In this document: piece after piece, positions 52,752 to 62,088 of the stretch
How positions within the stretch are numbered: position 1 is the stretch's first letter
How the letters are laid out: every line of letters starts with the position of its first letter
Assembly: GCF_002050515.1 (NCBI RefSeq)
Contig: NZ_LTAY01000059.1
Span: forward strand, 1 to 64,000
Length of the DNA stretch: 64,000 nucleotides
Origin: Clostridium thermobutyricum DSM 4928
Lineage (GTDB): Bacteria; Bacillota; Clostridia; Clostridiales; Clostridiaceae
Reading direction: 5' to 3'
Notes under the pieces: generated by a model
What the model saw: the letters and a program-made list of their open reading frames with translations, nothing else
Databases searched by the model: none
What the model was told of the DNA's origin: nothing
Program-made: the position numbers and the translations under genes

Positions 52752-54101
52752 TTAAAATATTATATTTGCCATTAATACTATTATAGGTAATGTTACAAGT
52801 GTTCTAATTAGAAAAATTAAAACTAAATCTTTGAAATTAACAGGAATTTTTGAACCTAATAAAAGGCCGCCAACTTCTGACATATAAACTAATTGAGTTA
52901 CAGAAACTGCTGCAATTATAAAACGAGTCATATCAGAAGCTATATTTCCAGCTAAAACTGAAGGTAAAAACATATCTGCAAATCCAACAACCATTGTTTG
53001 TGAAGCAGCAGCTGCTTCAGGAACTCCAAGTATTTTTAAAATTGGAATAAAAGGTGTTCCAAGTACTTGGAATATTGGAGTATATGTTGAAATTATAAGT
53101 GCAAGAGTTCCCATTGCCATAACTATTGCAAGAACTCCAATCCACATATCTAATACATTTTTAATTCCTGATATAACAAATTCTTTTGGATGTGCTATTA
53201 AATCAGCTTTTTCTACAGCTTTTTCTAAACCAAAAGAAAAAGGAGTATAACCTTCAGGAATAGTCTCAAGATCCTTATTATCTTGACCATTTATAAATGT
53301 GTCAGGTTTCCTTGATAATGGTGGTATTCTTGGAACTATTATAGCTGCAACAAGACCTGCAAGTGAAACTGTTATGTAAAATGGTACAAATAAGTGATCA
53401 AGTCCAACTTGAGCAAGAACAACTAAACAGAATGTGATTGAAACTGCAGAGAAAGTTGTCCCAATAACAGCAGCCTCTTTTTTTGTATAATATCCTTCTT
53501 CATATTGTTTAGAAGTAAGTAAAATTCCAATACTTCCATCTCCAAGCCAAGATGCTATACAATCTATTGATGAACGTCCAGGTAATTTAAATATTGGACG
53601 CATAAATTTTGTAAGTAAAGCCCCTATAAATTCTAAAAGACCAAAGTCTAATAAAAGTGGCAATAAAAATCCTGCGAATAAAAATACAGATATTAGTATA
53701 GGTAATAAATCATTTAATATAAATCCCCCTGTGTCAGCTGACCAAAATGCTTCTGGTCCTATTTTAAAATTAGCACATATTACAAAAATCATTCCTAATA
53801 TTCTAGCAATTAACCAAATTGGAGTAACATCAAATAAATGTTTTAAATAATCATTTTTCATTATAAATTTTGGTTTAACTGTCTTAGCTAAGATACTTCC
53901 TATTGCTGATAAAGAGATTAATATTACTGCAAAGTGAAGTAAGTATTCATTAAAGAAAGAAACTGTTTTATTAGCTAAAAAAGCTATTGGAATCGTCATT
54001 CCTTCTCCTAAATTAATAGGTGTCATAAATAATATAACTCCAATTAATGAAGGGATTATAAATTTTAAAAGTAGTTTAAGTGATTTTGTTTTTTTATTCA
54101 T
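52752..54101 (-). CDS. YjiH-family membrane protein with nucleoside-recognition (Gate) domain
   Basis: 449 aa from ATG 54101, with AGGGGG 7 nt upstream; an upstream ATG at 54131 (459 aa) has no ribosome site. About 10 membrane segments. 'PINLGEGMTIPIAFL' near 25, 'SWLGDGSIGILLTSKQYEEGYYTKKEAAVIGTTFSAVSI' near 185, and a Gate-type repeat in the C-terminal half ('SQTMVVGFADMFLPSVLAG'). YjiH-type proteins are uncharacterised transporters. Monocistronic, with the ribosome site in a long AT-rich leader. Confidence 0.85.
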   Translation of the reverse strand: MNKKTKSLKLLLKFIIPSLIGVILFMTPINLGEGMTIPIAFLANKTVSFFNEYLLHFAVILISLSAIGSILAKTVKPKFIMKNDYLKHLFDVTPIWLIARILGMIFVICANFKIGPEAFWSADTGGFILNDLLPILISVFLFAGFLLPLLLDFGLLEFIGALLTKFMRPIFKLPGRSSIDCIASWLGDGSIGILLTSKQYEEGYYTKKEAAVIGTTFSAVSITFCLVVLAQVGLDHLFVPFYITVSLAGLVAAIIVPRIPPLSRKPDTFINGQDNKDLETIPEGYTPFSFGLEKAVEKADLIAHPKEFVISGIKNVLDMWIGVLAIVMAMGTLALIISTYTPIFQVLGTPFIPILKILGVPEAAAASQTMVVGFADMFLPSVLAGNIASDMTRFIIAAVSVTQLVYMSEVGGLLLGSKIPVNFKDLVLIFLIRTLVTLPIIVLMANIIF

Positions 54102-54320
54102 AATTAACCCCCTATATATAAATTTATGCATAAAATTTAATGATTATGCAATTTAAATTTATAATAATACATTTGTGAACAAAAAGAAAGAGTTTTTATA
54201 AAAAAATATAAAAAATATACATAAATTTTCTTTACATATATACCTTAAAAAGGTACGTATTAATTTCTCTTTTAGACAAATACTATTTTTGTAAGTTAAA
54301 TTAAAGGGAGTTGAATTAGA

Positions 54321-54515
54321 ATGAAAAATGCTATCGAAAATGTAAATTGCTCATTAAATGAATTAAATGAAGCTAAAGCTAGTTTAGAACAAGCACTATC
54401 AACTGTTGAAAAACCAGAAAATAAAAAATTAATTCAAGATTCTTTAAATTCAGTTTGCGAATCAATTGAATGTGTACAAAATGCAGTAAAGAATTATAAA
54501 GAAAGTTCAAAATAA
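54321..54515 (+). CDS. Small hypothetical protein, 64 aa
   Basis: 64 aa, strongly helical, with Asn/Glu/Lys-rich heptad-like spacing ('SLNELNEAKASLEQAL', 'LIQDSLNSVCESIE') and three cysteines. No membrane segment or signal. AAGGGAG ribosome site at a good distance and a strong terminator 50 nt downstream support a real gene. I recognise no family; a small DNA- or protein-binding helical hairpin is possible but not shown. Confidence 0.65.
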   Translation: MKNAIENVNCSLNELNEAKASLEQALSTVEKPENKKLIQDSLNSVCESIECVQNAVKNYKESSK

Positions 54516-54563
54516 TTTTTAAATAAGGTTACTAAGAATTTTCACCCCAAAAATAAATGCATC

Positions 54564-54608
54564 ATACCCTATGTAATAAGTTTAAAATTTATTACATAGG
54601 GTATTTTA
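54564..54608 (+). terminator. Terminator of the 64-aa gene
   Basis: 16-bp stem ATACCCTATGTAATAA / TTATTACATAGGGTAT followed by a short T-tract. Confidence 0.85.
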
Positions 54609-54724
54609 ATTATAAAAATGCTTTATAATTAAATAGTAATAATATATTATATTTATTAAAGCAAAGGTTAGTAATTATATTTTAATGATTATAAAATAGT
54701 ATTTTGATTGAGGAGTAAATAAAA

Positions 54725-55534
54725 ATGACATATAGACAAGAGATTAAAAATGCAAAAAGAATAGTTATAAAGGTTGGAACTTCTACTTTAACTCATGGAA
54801 CTGGAAATATTCATTTAAGAAGAATCGAAAAACTTGCAATGGTTATCTCAGATATAATGAATGAAGGAAAAGAAGTTGTACTAGTAACATCAGGAGCTAT
54901 AGGTGTTGGAAGTAGTAAATTAAAGTTAAAGGAAAGACCTAAAACTATAAGAGAAAAACAAGCTGTAGCAGCAGTTGGTCAATGTGAATTAATGCATATA
55001 TATAGTAAATTTTTTGGAGAATTTAGTCATGTTGTTGGACAGGTACTTTTGACTAGAGATGTTATTGAAGATGATCATATTAGAGAAAATGTTTGCAATA
55101 CATTTGAAACACTTTTAGATAAAGGAATATTACCAATAGTAAATGAAAATGATACTGTTTCAATTGATGAGATAGAAAATATAGTTAAATTTGGAGATAA
55201 TGATAATCTTTCAGCTATAGTATCTACATTAGTTAATGCAGATCTTTTAATAATACTTTCAGATATAGATGGTTTTTATGATAAAGATCCAAGAGATAAT
55301 GAAGATGCAAAACTTTTAGATATTGTAGAAGAAATAACAAAAGAAATTGAAGAAGCAGCTGGAGGAGCAGGAACTTCATTTGGTACAGGTGGAATGATAA
55401 CGAAACTTACTGCAGCTAAAACTGCTAATAGTGCTGGAGTTCACATGGTATTGGCAAATGGAGAGAATCCAGAAGTTATAATAAATATTTTAAAAGGTGA
55501 GAATATAGGAACTTTATTTGTAAAAAGTAAATAA
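54725..55534 (+). CDS. proB: Glutamate 5-kinase
   Basis: 269 aa, amino-acid kinase fold: 'VIKVGTSTLTHGTG' (residues 14-27), 'LVTSGAIGVG' near 58, 'IPIVNENDTV'-type 'LPIVNENDTVS' near 138, 'DIDGFYDKDPR' near 180 and 'GTGGMITKLTAAK' near 225. It phosphorylates glutamate, the first step of proline synthesis. There is no C-terminal PUA domain, a short form common in clostridia. GAGGAG ribosome site. It is 15 nt before proA, same operon. Confidence 0.96.
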   Translation: MTYRQEIKNAKRIVIKVGTSTLTHGTGNIHLRRIEKLAMVISDIMNEGKEVVLVTSGAIGVGSSKLKLKERPKTIREKQAVAAVGQCELMHIYSKFFGEFSHVVGQVLLTRDVIEDDHIRENVCNTFETLLDKGILPIVNENDTVSIDEIENIVKFGDNDNLSAIVSTLVNADLLIILSDIDGFYDKDPRDNEDAKLLDIVEEITKEIEEAAGGAGTSFGTGGMITKLTAAKTANSAGVHMVLANGENPEVIINILKGENIGTLFVKSK

Positions 55535-55549
55535 AAAGGGGGTAATAGT

Positions 55550-56794
55550 ATGACAAAATTAGAAATTATGGGAGCTAAAGCTAAAGAAGCAAGCTATGTT
55601 TTAGCTAATATTACTACAAAAGAAAAAGATAATGCGCTTTTAAAAATGGCAGAAAATCTTATAAAAAATACAAATTTTATTATAAATGAAAATAAAAAAG
55701 ATTTAGAAAAGGCAAAAGAAAAAGGAATTTCTGACTCAATGATAGATAGATTAGCATTAGATAAAACTAGAATTGAAGGTATGGCGAATGGATTAAGACA
55801 AGTAGCTAATCTTCAAGATCCAGTTGGAGAAGTTCTTGGAATGTGGAATAGACCAAATGGGCTTCAAATAGGACAGAAAAGAGTTCCTATGGGAGTAATA
55901 GGAATAATATATGAAGCTAGACCAAATGTAACTTGTGATGCAGCAGGACTTTGTCTAAAAGCAGGAAATGCAGTTATTTTAAGAGGTGGAAGTGAAGCTA
56001 TAAATTCAAATTTATCTATAATAAAAGTTCTAAGAGAAAGCTTAGTAGAAGTTGGATTACCAATAGACTCTATCCAATTAGTAGAAGATACTAGTAGAGA
56101 TGTTGCAACAGAAATGATGAAGCTTAATGAATATATAAATGTGCTTATTCCAAGAGGTGGAGCAGGACTTATAAATGCAGTTGTAAAGAATGCTACAGTT
56201 CCAGTTATAGAAACAGGAACAGGAAATTGTCATATTTATGTAGATTCAAAATGTGATTTTGAAATGGCAAAAAATATTGTTGTAAATGCTAAAACTTCAA
56301 GACCATCAGTATGTAATGCTGCTGAAAGTTTAGTTGTACATTCAAAGGTTGCTAAAGATATATTACCTATATTAGTAGATGCATTAAGAGAAAAGGGTGT
56401 TTTATTAAAAGGTGATGAAAAAGCAAGAGAAATTATAAAAGATATGGAAGAAGCAACAGAAGAAGATTTTTATACTGAATTTTTAGATTATATAATGAGT
56501 GTGAAAATAGTTGATAGTATTGATGAAGCTATATCACATATTAATAAGTATAATACAGGACATTCAGAAGCAATAATTACTGAGAGTTATGAAAATTCTC
56601 AAAAATTCCTTCAAAGAATTGATGCAGCAGCAGTATATGTAAATGCATCTACTAGATTTACTGATGGAGAAGAATTTGGTTTTGGAGCAGAAATAGGTAT
56701 AAGTACGCAAAAACTTCATGCTAGAGGGCCTATGGGATTAAAAGAACTTACAACATTTAAATATATAATTTATGGAAATGGCCAAATAAGATAA
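55550..56794 (+). CDS. proA: Glutamate-5-semialdehyde dehydrogenase (gamma-glutamyl phosphate reductase)
   Basis: 414 aa, ALDH fold. '[35 protein letters not shown]' near 115, catalytic Cys in '[12 protein letters not shown]' (about residue 252), 'GHSEAIIT' near 338, '[22 protein letters not shown]' near 380. It reduces glutamyl-5-phosphate to the semialdehyde. Second gene of proBA; AAAAGGGGG is the ribosome site in the 15-nt gap. No T-box or other proline-linked leader was seen before proB. Confidence 0.97.
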   Translation: MTKLEIMGAKAKEASYVLANITTKEKDNALLKMAENLIKNTNFIINENKKDLEKAKEKGISDSMIDRLALDKTRIEGMANGLRQVANLQDPVGEVLGMWNRPNGLQIGQKRVPMGVIGIIYEARPNVTCDAAGLCLKAGNAVILRGGSEAINSNLSIIKVLRESLVEVGLPIDSIQLVEDTSRDVATEMMKLNEYINVLIPRGGAGLINAVVKNATVPVIETGTGNCHIYVDSKCDFEMAKNIVVNAKTSRPSVCNAAESLVVHSKVAKDILPILVDALREKGVLLKGDEKAREIIKDMEEATEEDFYTEFLDYIMSVKIVDSIDEAISHINKYNTGHSEAIITESYENSQKFLQRIDAAAVYVNASTRFTDGEEFGFGAEIGISTQKLHARGPMGLKELTTFKYIIYGNGQIR

Positions 56795-56799
56795 TAAAA

Positions 56800-56836
56800 A
56801 ATAACCTGTAGATCGGACTTCTACAGGTTATTTTTT
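56800..56836 (+). terminator. proBA terminator
   Basis: AATAACCTGTAGA / TCTACAGGTTATT 13-bp stem plus T-run. Confidence 0.92.
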
Positions 56837-56887
56837 ACCGTTTATTTTTAAGCGATTTGATAAATGAAAACAATGTTTAAAAATATA

Positions 56888-56957
56888 GGACTACATAGTA
56901 ATTATGCAGTCCAACTTATAAATAATAAGTTAGTCAGTTCCTTAAGGGAGGTAACTG
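56888..56957. other. Three consecutive hairpins, unknown element
   Basis: GGACTACATA/TATGCAGTCC (56888-56912), AACTTAT/ATAAGTT (56913-56931) and CAGTT..AACTG with inner CCTT/AAGG (56935-56957) follow each other almost without spacers. They are richer in G+C than the surrounding sequence. No T-run, promoter or known RNA motif was seen. It lies in the 300-nt gap between proA and the TraB-type gene; nothing else was seen in that gap. Confidence 0.45.
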
Positions 56958-57094
56958 CTCTTATTAAAATTATCTGAATATTCAAATAAATTATACTATA
57001 AATAAATAAAAAAATCAAATTTATATAATATACTATACTATTATATGTAAAAATGTTACAATTTTTTATGATGTTAAAAGTTTAGGGGGATATT

Positions 57095-58006
57095 ATGAGA
57101 GGGTTAAAGAAAAGATTATTATTGGTAGGAATGTCTATTTTCTTTATATTAGGAGCATTTGTTGGGTGTGGTAGTTCTGAAAAAGAAGATACTTCAAATG
57201 TTGCTAAGGGATATCAATGGAAAGTTGAAAAGGATGGAAAAGAATTATATTTAATAGGAACTATGCATCCTATTAATACTAGTTATGATTATTTTTCAGA
57301 TAAAATATTAGAAATAATGAAAGAAACAGATGTATTATCTGTTGAAGTTAATATGAGCCAAGAAGATATGCTTTTGGCAAATGCTAGGCTAGTATATTCA
57401 GATGGAAAAACAATAGAAAATGAATTAAGCAAAGAGCAAATAAAAACTCTTAAAGAGTTGTGTAGTGATGCTGGGATTGATTATGAGAAACTAAAAGTAT
57501 TTAAAGCTCAAGGAGTTATTCAAAATATATCATCTGTAATATATGAAAAAGCAAATCTAGAAATGGCAACATTTGATGATATGTTAAAGGATAGATATAT
57601 AAAAGAAAATAAAAAAGTAGATCAAGTTGAAAATATGGAATTTCAACTTAATTTAATGGATAAAATTCAAGGAATAGATCAATTAAAAGAAATTCTAGAT
57701 GAATATGAAAAAGGAAAATTTGAAGATTTAACAAAAGAAGAAACAGAATATGCAAAGAATGTTATGGAATCATATAAAAATGGTGATGAAAAGTTTATGA
57801 ATGAAGCTATAGAAATGCAAAAAGAAAATGAAGATATATATAAAGCGCTTATCTTAGATAGAAATATTGGAATGGTAAAAAAGATAGAAGAATATATTAA
57901 GTCTGATGAAAAATATGCTTTAGCTGTTGGAGCACTTCATTTCTTCGGGGATGATGGAATAATAAAAATACTAGAGGATAAGGGATATAAAATAACTAAA
58001 TTATAA
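57095..58006 (+). CDS. TraB/GumN-family lipoprotein
   Basis: 303 aa. Lipoprotein signal at 1-25 with lipobox 'AFVGC' (Cys25). TraB/GumN (TIKI-like) signature: 'LIGTMHPI' (GTxHP, about 54-61) near the N-terminus and 'AVGALHFFGDDGI' (GxxHxxG) near 280. The middle is a charged helical stretch. Relatives are metal-dependent proteases; here it would sit on the outer face of the membrane. AGGGGG ribosome site. The terminator is shared with the convergent gene. Confidence 0.88.
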   Translation: MRGLKKRLLLVGMSIFFILGAFVGCGSSEKEDTSNVAKGYQWKVEKDGKELYLIGTMHPINTSYDYFSDKILEIMKETDVLSVEVNMSQEDMLLANARLVYSDGKTIENELSKEQIKTLKELCSDAGIDYEKLKVFKAQGVIQNISSVIYEKANLEMATFDDMLKDRYIKENKKVDQVENMEFQLNLMDKIQGIDQLKEILDEYEKGKFEDLTKEETEYAKNVMESYKNGDEKFMNEAIEMQKENEDIYKALILDRNIGMVKKIEEYIKSDEKYALAVGALHFFGDDGIIKILEDKGYKITKL

Positions 58007-58051
58007 AATAAAAATAGAAGTTGTTATTATAAATTAATCTAAAACTTAAAT

Positions 58052-58087
58052 AAAAGCTATGTAATATTTATTACATAGCTTTTTTAT
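58052..58087. terminator. Bidirectional terminator between TraB and GT2 genes
   Basis: AAAAGCTATGTAATA / TATTACATAGCTTTT with T-tracts on both strands. Confidence 0.9.
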
Positions 58088-59040
58088 TATTTATTTAAAT
58101 CATTTTCTTCAAAATTTATTTTATCCTTTATTAAATAAAGTGGTCTTCTCTTACTTTCATCATATATTCTTCCAACATATTCTCCTATTATTCCTAAAGA
58201 AAGAAGTTGAACTCCACCAAAGAATACCATGACACACATTAATGATGTCCATCCAACACTTGTATCAAAGAAGAATTTGCTTATGATTGCATATATAAAT
58301 ATGAAAAATGAAATTGCAATTGCTAAAGAACCAAAGGCAGTCATTAGTTTTAATGGTTTTGAGGAGAATGATATAATTCCATCACTTGCAAATTTAATCA
58401 TTTTAGATAATGGATATTTTGTTTCTCCAGCAAATCTTTCATCTCTAGTATATTCAATATAAGTTTGATTAAATCCAATCCAACTAATCATACCTCTTAT
58501 AAATCTATTTTGTTCAGGCATTTGTTTAAATGCTTCAACAACAGATTTATCAATAAGTCTAAAATCACCAGTATCTTTAGGTATTTCTATATCAGACATT
58601 TTTCCAAGAAATTTATAAAAATACTTAGCTGTTATAAGCTTAAATTTACTTTCACCTTTTCTTTTGCCTCTTTTTCCGTAAATAACATCAAAGCCTTCTC
58701 TCCATTTATCCAACATTTGAGGTATAAGCTCTGGAGGATCTTGAAGGTCAGCATCAATTATAACAACTGCATCACCAGAACAATTAAAAAGTCCTGCTGT
58801 TACTGCGGATTGATGACCGAAATTTCTAGCAAAATTTATAACCTTAACATGTTTATCTTCTTCAGCAATACTTTTTAATATTTCTAAAGTTTTATCTGTA
58901 CTACCATCATTTACAAATATAAGCTCATGATCTATGTTTTCAATTGTTTCCATAACACTTTTTAATCTGTTATAACATTCTTGTGCTACTAATTCCTCAA
59001 AATACATTGGGACAATAACACTAACTAAATCTTTTTTCAA
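58087..59040 (-). CDS. DPM1/GtrB-type family 2 glycosyltransferase
   Basis: 317 aa. GT-A domain: 'VSVIVPMYFEE', 'FVNDGSTDKTLE' near 43, 'VIIDADLQDPPELI' (DxD, about 94), 'KDTGDFRLIDKSVV' near 155, 'RGMISWIGF' near 183. Two C-terminal membrane helices lie at about 232-255 and 267-290. Such enzymes load a sugar onto undecaprenyl phosphate for later transfer outside the cell. No flippase or GT-C partner is adjacent. The ribosome site is AGGTGA. Confidence 0.9.
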   Translation of the reverse strand: MKKDLVSVIVPMYFEELVAQECYNRLKSVMETIENIDHELIFVNDGSTDKTLEILKSIAEEDKHVKVINFARNFGHQSAVTAGLFNCSGDAVVIIDADLQDPPELIPQMLDKWREGFDVIYGKRGKRKGESKFKLITAKYFYKFLGKMSDIEIPKDTGDFRLIDKSVVEAFKQMPEQNRFIRGMISWIGFNQTYIEYTRDERFAGETKYPLSKMIKFASDGIISFSSKPLKLMTAFGSLAIAISFFIFIYAIISKFFFDTSVGWTSLMCVMVFFGGVQLLSLGIIGEYVGRIYDESKRRPLYLIKDKINFEENDLNK

Positions 59041-59174
59041 AAAATCACCTCATAGTAATATAATATAATTCAATAAACCCAATTTAAACCAAATCAATTA
59101 ATATTATAACATAAAAGGAAAAATAGCAATAAATGTTATATAATTAATTTATATAGATGTTAGGAGTTTTAGTC

Positions 59175-59951
59175 ATGAATAAAGAAAAATATACTTTAAT
59201 TACAGGAGCTACAAAAGGAATAGGATTCGAATTAGCAAAATTATTTTCAAAAGATAAAAATAATCTATTATTAGTTGCTAGAAATGAAGAAAAATTATTA
59301 AAACTGAAAAATATATTAGAAAAAGAAGATGACATAAAGGTTATGACTCTTTCTATTGATTTAACAAAAGAAAATGAAATAGATGTTTTTATAAATAAGA
59401 TAAACTCTGAGGAAATTATTATAGAAAACTTAGTCAATAATGCTGGGATAGGTAGCTTTGGATATTTTGATGAAATTGATGAGGAAAGAGATTTTGATTT
59501 AATAAATATAAATATTTTTGCAATTACAAAGCTTATAAAAGCATTACTACCAAAAATGAAGGATAGAAGGAGTGGAGGAATACTTAATGTTGCTTCAACA
59601 GCAGCTTTTGTAGGTGGACCTAAAATGAGTACTTATTATTCATCTAAAGCATATGTACTAACTTTATCAGAAGCACTTTATGAGGAATGTAAAGAGCATA
59701 ATGTTAAGGTTTGTTGTCTTTGTCCAGGACCAGTAAAAACTAGTTTTCAAAGTGATGCAGGAATAGTTAAATCGGAAAAAGCAAAAAAATATTTAATGGA
59801 TGCAAATATAGTAGCTAAAGTAGGTTATAACGGATTTAAAAAAGGAAAACCAATTATAATTCCAGGGTTTAAAAATAGAATTATGGTTAATTCTACTAAA
59901 ATTTTACCTAGAGGATTAATTAGAAAGATAATATTCAATACGAATAAATAA
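59175..59951 (+). CDS. Short-chain dehydrogenase/reductase
   Basis: 258 aa from ATG 59175 (TTAGGAG upstream; the ATG at 59157 overlaps that ribosome site). 'TLITGATKGIGFELAKLF' (TGxxxGxG) near residue 8, 'NNAGIG' near 88, catalytic Ser in 'NVASTAAF' (about 140) and 'YYSSKAY' (YxxxK, about 153). NADP-type classical SDR of the YqjQ/oxidoreductase group. The substrate is unknown. The next gene starts 47 nt on, so they may be co-transcribed. Confidence 0.9.
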   Translation: MNKEKYTLITGATKGIGFELAKLFSKDKNNLLLVARNEEKLLKLKNILEKEDDIKVMTLSIDLTKENEIDVFINKINSEEIIIENLVNNAGIGSFGYFDEIDEERDFDLININIFAITKLIKALLPKMKDRRSGGILNVASTAAFVGGPKMSTYYSSKAYVLTLSEALYEECKEHNVKVCCLCPGPVKTSFQSDAGIVKSEKAKKYLMDANIVAKVGYNGFKKGKPIIIPGFKNRIMVNSTKILPRGLIRKIIFNTNK

Positions 59952-59998
59952 TTAAGAATTTGCATAATACATAAGAGGCAAATGGGGGAGTGAACAAT

Positions 59999-60799
59999 AT
60001 GGGGATTTTTGATGGAATAATTCTAGTTTCAGATATGGATGGAACTATAATAAACAGTGATAAAAAAATATCTGAAAGAGATAAAAAGGCAATAAATTAT
60101 TTTAAAGAGAATGGAGGTCTTTTTACTATAGCAACTGGAAGAATGTTACCATCTGCTAATAGATATACATTAGATTTAGATTTAAGTTTACCTATAATTC
60201 TTTATAATGGTGGGAAAATATATGATTATAAAGAAGAAAAGACATTGAAAGAATATTATTTAGAAGAACATAGAAAAGAAATAATAAATAAGCTTATGGA
60301 AAATGATAATATAGGAATAGAAGTATATTCAGATGAAAATATTTATGTTTTTAAACAATGTAGCTTAACAAAACGTTTTTCTAAGCTTGGCTATGATGTT
60401 ATTTATGATATTGATGATAGTGTATGGAAAAAACAATGGATAAAGATATTGATAGTAGGTCAAAAAGAAATAATAGATAATTTTGAAAAGAATTTTAAAG
60501 AATTTGATATAGAAATTCCTTTGAGAAGTGCAGAAAAATATTTAGAAATAGTTCCCAAATATACTTCTAAAGCTAAGGCATTAGAAGAACTATTAAACTT
60601 AAAAAATTTAAAAGAATATAAGGTAGTTGCTGTAGGTGATAATATGAATGATATTGACCTTATAGAAAAAGCTGATTATGGGTTTGCAGTTAAAAATGCT
60701 ACAGAGAGATTACTAAAAAAAGCAAAATTAATAGCACCAAGTAAAGATGATAGTCCAATAGAATATATAGTTAATTGGATAAAGGAAAATATTATATAA
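59999..60799 (+). CDS. Cof-type HAD-superfamily phosphatase
   Basis: 266 aa from ATG 59999. GGGGGAG at 59984-59990 is the ribosome site, so the GTG at 59990 lies within it. Motif I 'SDMDGTIINSD' (about 10-20), motif II 'IATGR', motif III Lys in 'SKAKALEELL' (about 193), motif IV 'VGDNMNDIDLIEKA'. Third Cof/YidA-like gene in the window. The substrate is unknown. Confidence 0.88.
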   Translation: MGIFDGIILVSDMDGTIINSDKKISERDKKAINYFKENGGLFTIATGRMLPSANRYTLDLDLSLPIILYNGGKIYDYKEEKTLKEYYLEEHRKEIINKLMENDNIGIEVYSDENIYVFKQCSLTKRFSKLGYDVIYDIDDSVWKKQWIKILIVGQKEIIDNFEKNFKEFDIEIPLRSAEKYLEIVPKYTSKAKALEELLNLKNLKEYKVVAVGDNMNDIDLIEKADYGFAVKNATERLLKKAKLIAPSKDDSPIEYIVNWIKENII

Positions 60800-60838
60800 A
60801 ACAATTTATTTATAACAAAAGAATTAATAAAATTATAT

Positions 60839-60870
60839 AAAAAGACTGTCCAAAAGGACAGTCTTTTTAT
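60839..60870. terminator. Bidirectional terminator between HAD and ABC permease genes
   Basis: AAAAAGACTGTCC / GGACAGTCTTTTT with an AAAA loop. Confidence 0.92.
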
Positions 60871-62088
60871 TTATGATCTAAATACAACTTCTTCTCTTGA
60901 GAATAAGTGTTTTGTAGCTAAAAGCGCTAAAATAAGATAAATAATGTTCCATAAAAGAACTATTCCAATATGATTAAAGTTTGTAATTCCAACCATAAAC
61001 TCTTTCATTAAAGCAACTGAGTTAGCAACTGGTATATGGAATAAAAATGATGAGATATCCTTAGCATCCATAAACATTGGAATATATGAAACTATCATAA
61101 TTGGAGTAATAACCCCTGATAAATAAGTTCCAGCTTCTTTAGTTGATCTCGCAAATACGCTTATGCTTATTTGAATTGCGCAAATTGCAAGTAATAAAAT
61201 TAAAAGAAGTATAATCATAAAAACTAAAGATTGCGGACTTAAATCAAAAGAAAAAGCAGTGTTTTTGCTTATTCCACTATCCATCTCAGATATAGATCTC
61301 ATAAAGCTTTGAAGTCCTATATACATTGAGATTAAACTTGCAATCATAGTTAAAGCTGAGACAACACTTATAGCTATAGTTTTACCAAAAATAAGTGAAT
61401 TTCTGTTACAAGGAGTTGAAAGAAGAGGCTCGAAAGTATTTCTTTCTTTTTCTCCAGCACCTAAATCAGCAGCTATTCCAAGAATAGGAGCAAACATAAA
61501 CACTACAATTAATGAAGGCATCATACCTCCTAAAGTTCTTGCCATAGGATTGACTTCTTCTTCTCCATCAGCTAGAATTCCAGATTTAACATCAACTTTA
61601 AATGGCTTTAATATTTCGGTATCTATTCCTTTAGCTTTAAGTCTTTCACTTACAATACTATCTTCTAGACCTGAAATTAAAGATGAAACAGTAGTAGATG
61701 CTATAGATGAATTGTTAGAACTATCATCATATAAAATTTCTATATTAGCTTCTTTTCCTTCTGCAATTAACTTATCAAAATTTTCAGGAATGTTTATAAT
61801 TAATTGTAGTTTTCCTTCTTTTAAAGCAGATTTTTGATCTTCAGGATTTTCGATTTTGAAATTCTTTTGAGATTGCAATAAGTTATAAACAGAAGATTTA
61901 TTATCTCCATTTATAGCTAGGTTTATCTCTTCAGTAGCACCTTTCATTGTATTCTTCATTCCATATCCCATAAGCTTATACATTACAGGAAATAAAATTA
62001 TAGGTAATATTAAAGTAAATAAAATAGTTTTTTTATCTCTAAAAATATCTTTTAACTCTTTCTTTAAAACAACTAAAAAACTATTCAT
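60871..62088 (-). CDS. natB: ABC-2 transporter permease (NatB-like)
   Basis: 405 aa. First membrane helix about 18-38 ('TILFTLILPIILFPVMY'), then a large outside domain (about 50-175), then five or six helices to the C-terminus. 'DIFRDKKTILFTLILPI' and 'GAGEKERNTFEPLLSTP' (about 210) are NatB/YhaP-type signatures. It forms an exporter with the ATPase just upstream (8-nt overlap). NatAB of Bacillus extrudes Na+; substrate here is inferred by family only. Confidence 0.85.
   Translation of the reverse strand: MNSFLVVLKKELKDIFRDKKTILFTLILPIILFPVMYKLMGYGMKNTMKGATEEINLAINGDNKSSVYNLLQSQKNFKIENPEDQKSALKEGKLQLIINIPENFDKLIAEGKEANIEILYDDSSNNSSIASTTVSSLISGLEDSIVSERLKAKGIDTEILKPFKVDVKSGILADGEEEVNPMARTLGGMMPSLIVVFMFAPILGIAADLGAGEKERNTFEPLLSTPCNRNSLIFGKTIAISVVSALTMIASLISMYIGLQSFMRSISEMDSGISKNTAFSFDLSPQSLVFMIILLLILLLAICAIQISISVFARSTKEAGTYLSGVITPIMIVSYIPMFMDAKDISSFLFHIPVANSVALMKEFMVGITNFNHIGIVLLWNIIYLILALLATKHLFSREEVVFRS

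Noticed and set aside
58229..58878. Two plus-strand frames inside the DPM1-like gene
   Set aside because: They are antisense to a conserved glycosyltransferase; no homology features or ribosome sites.
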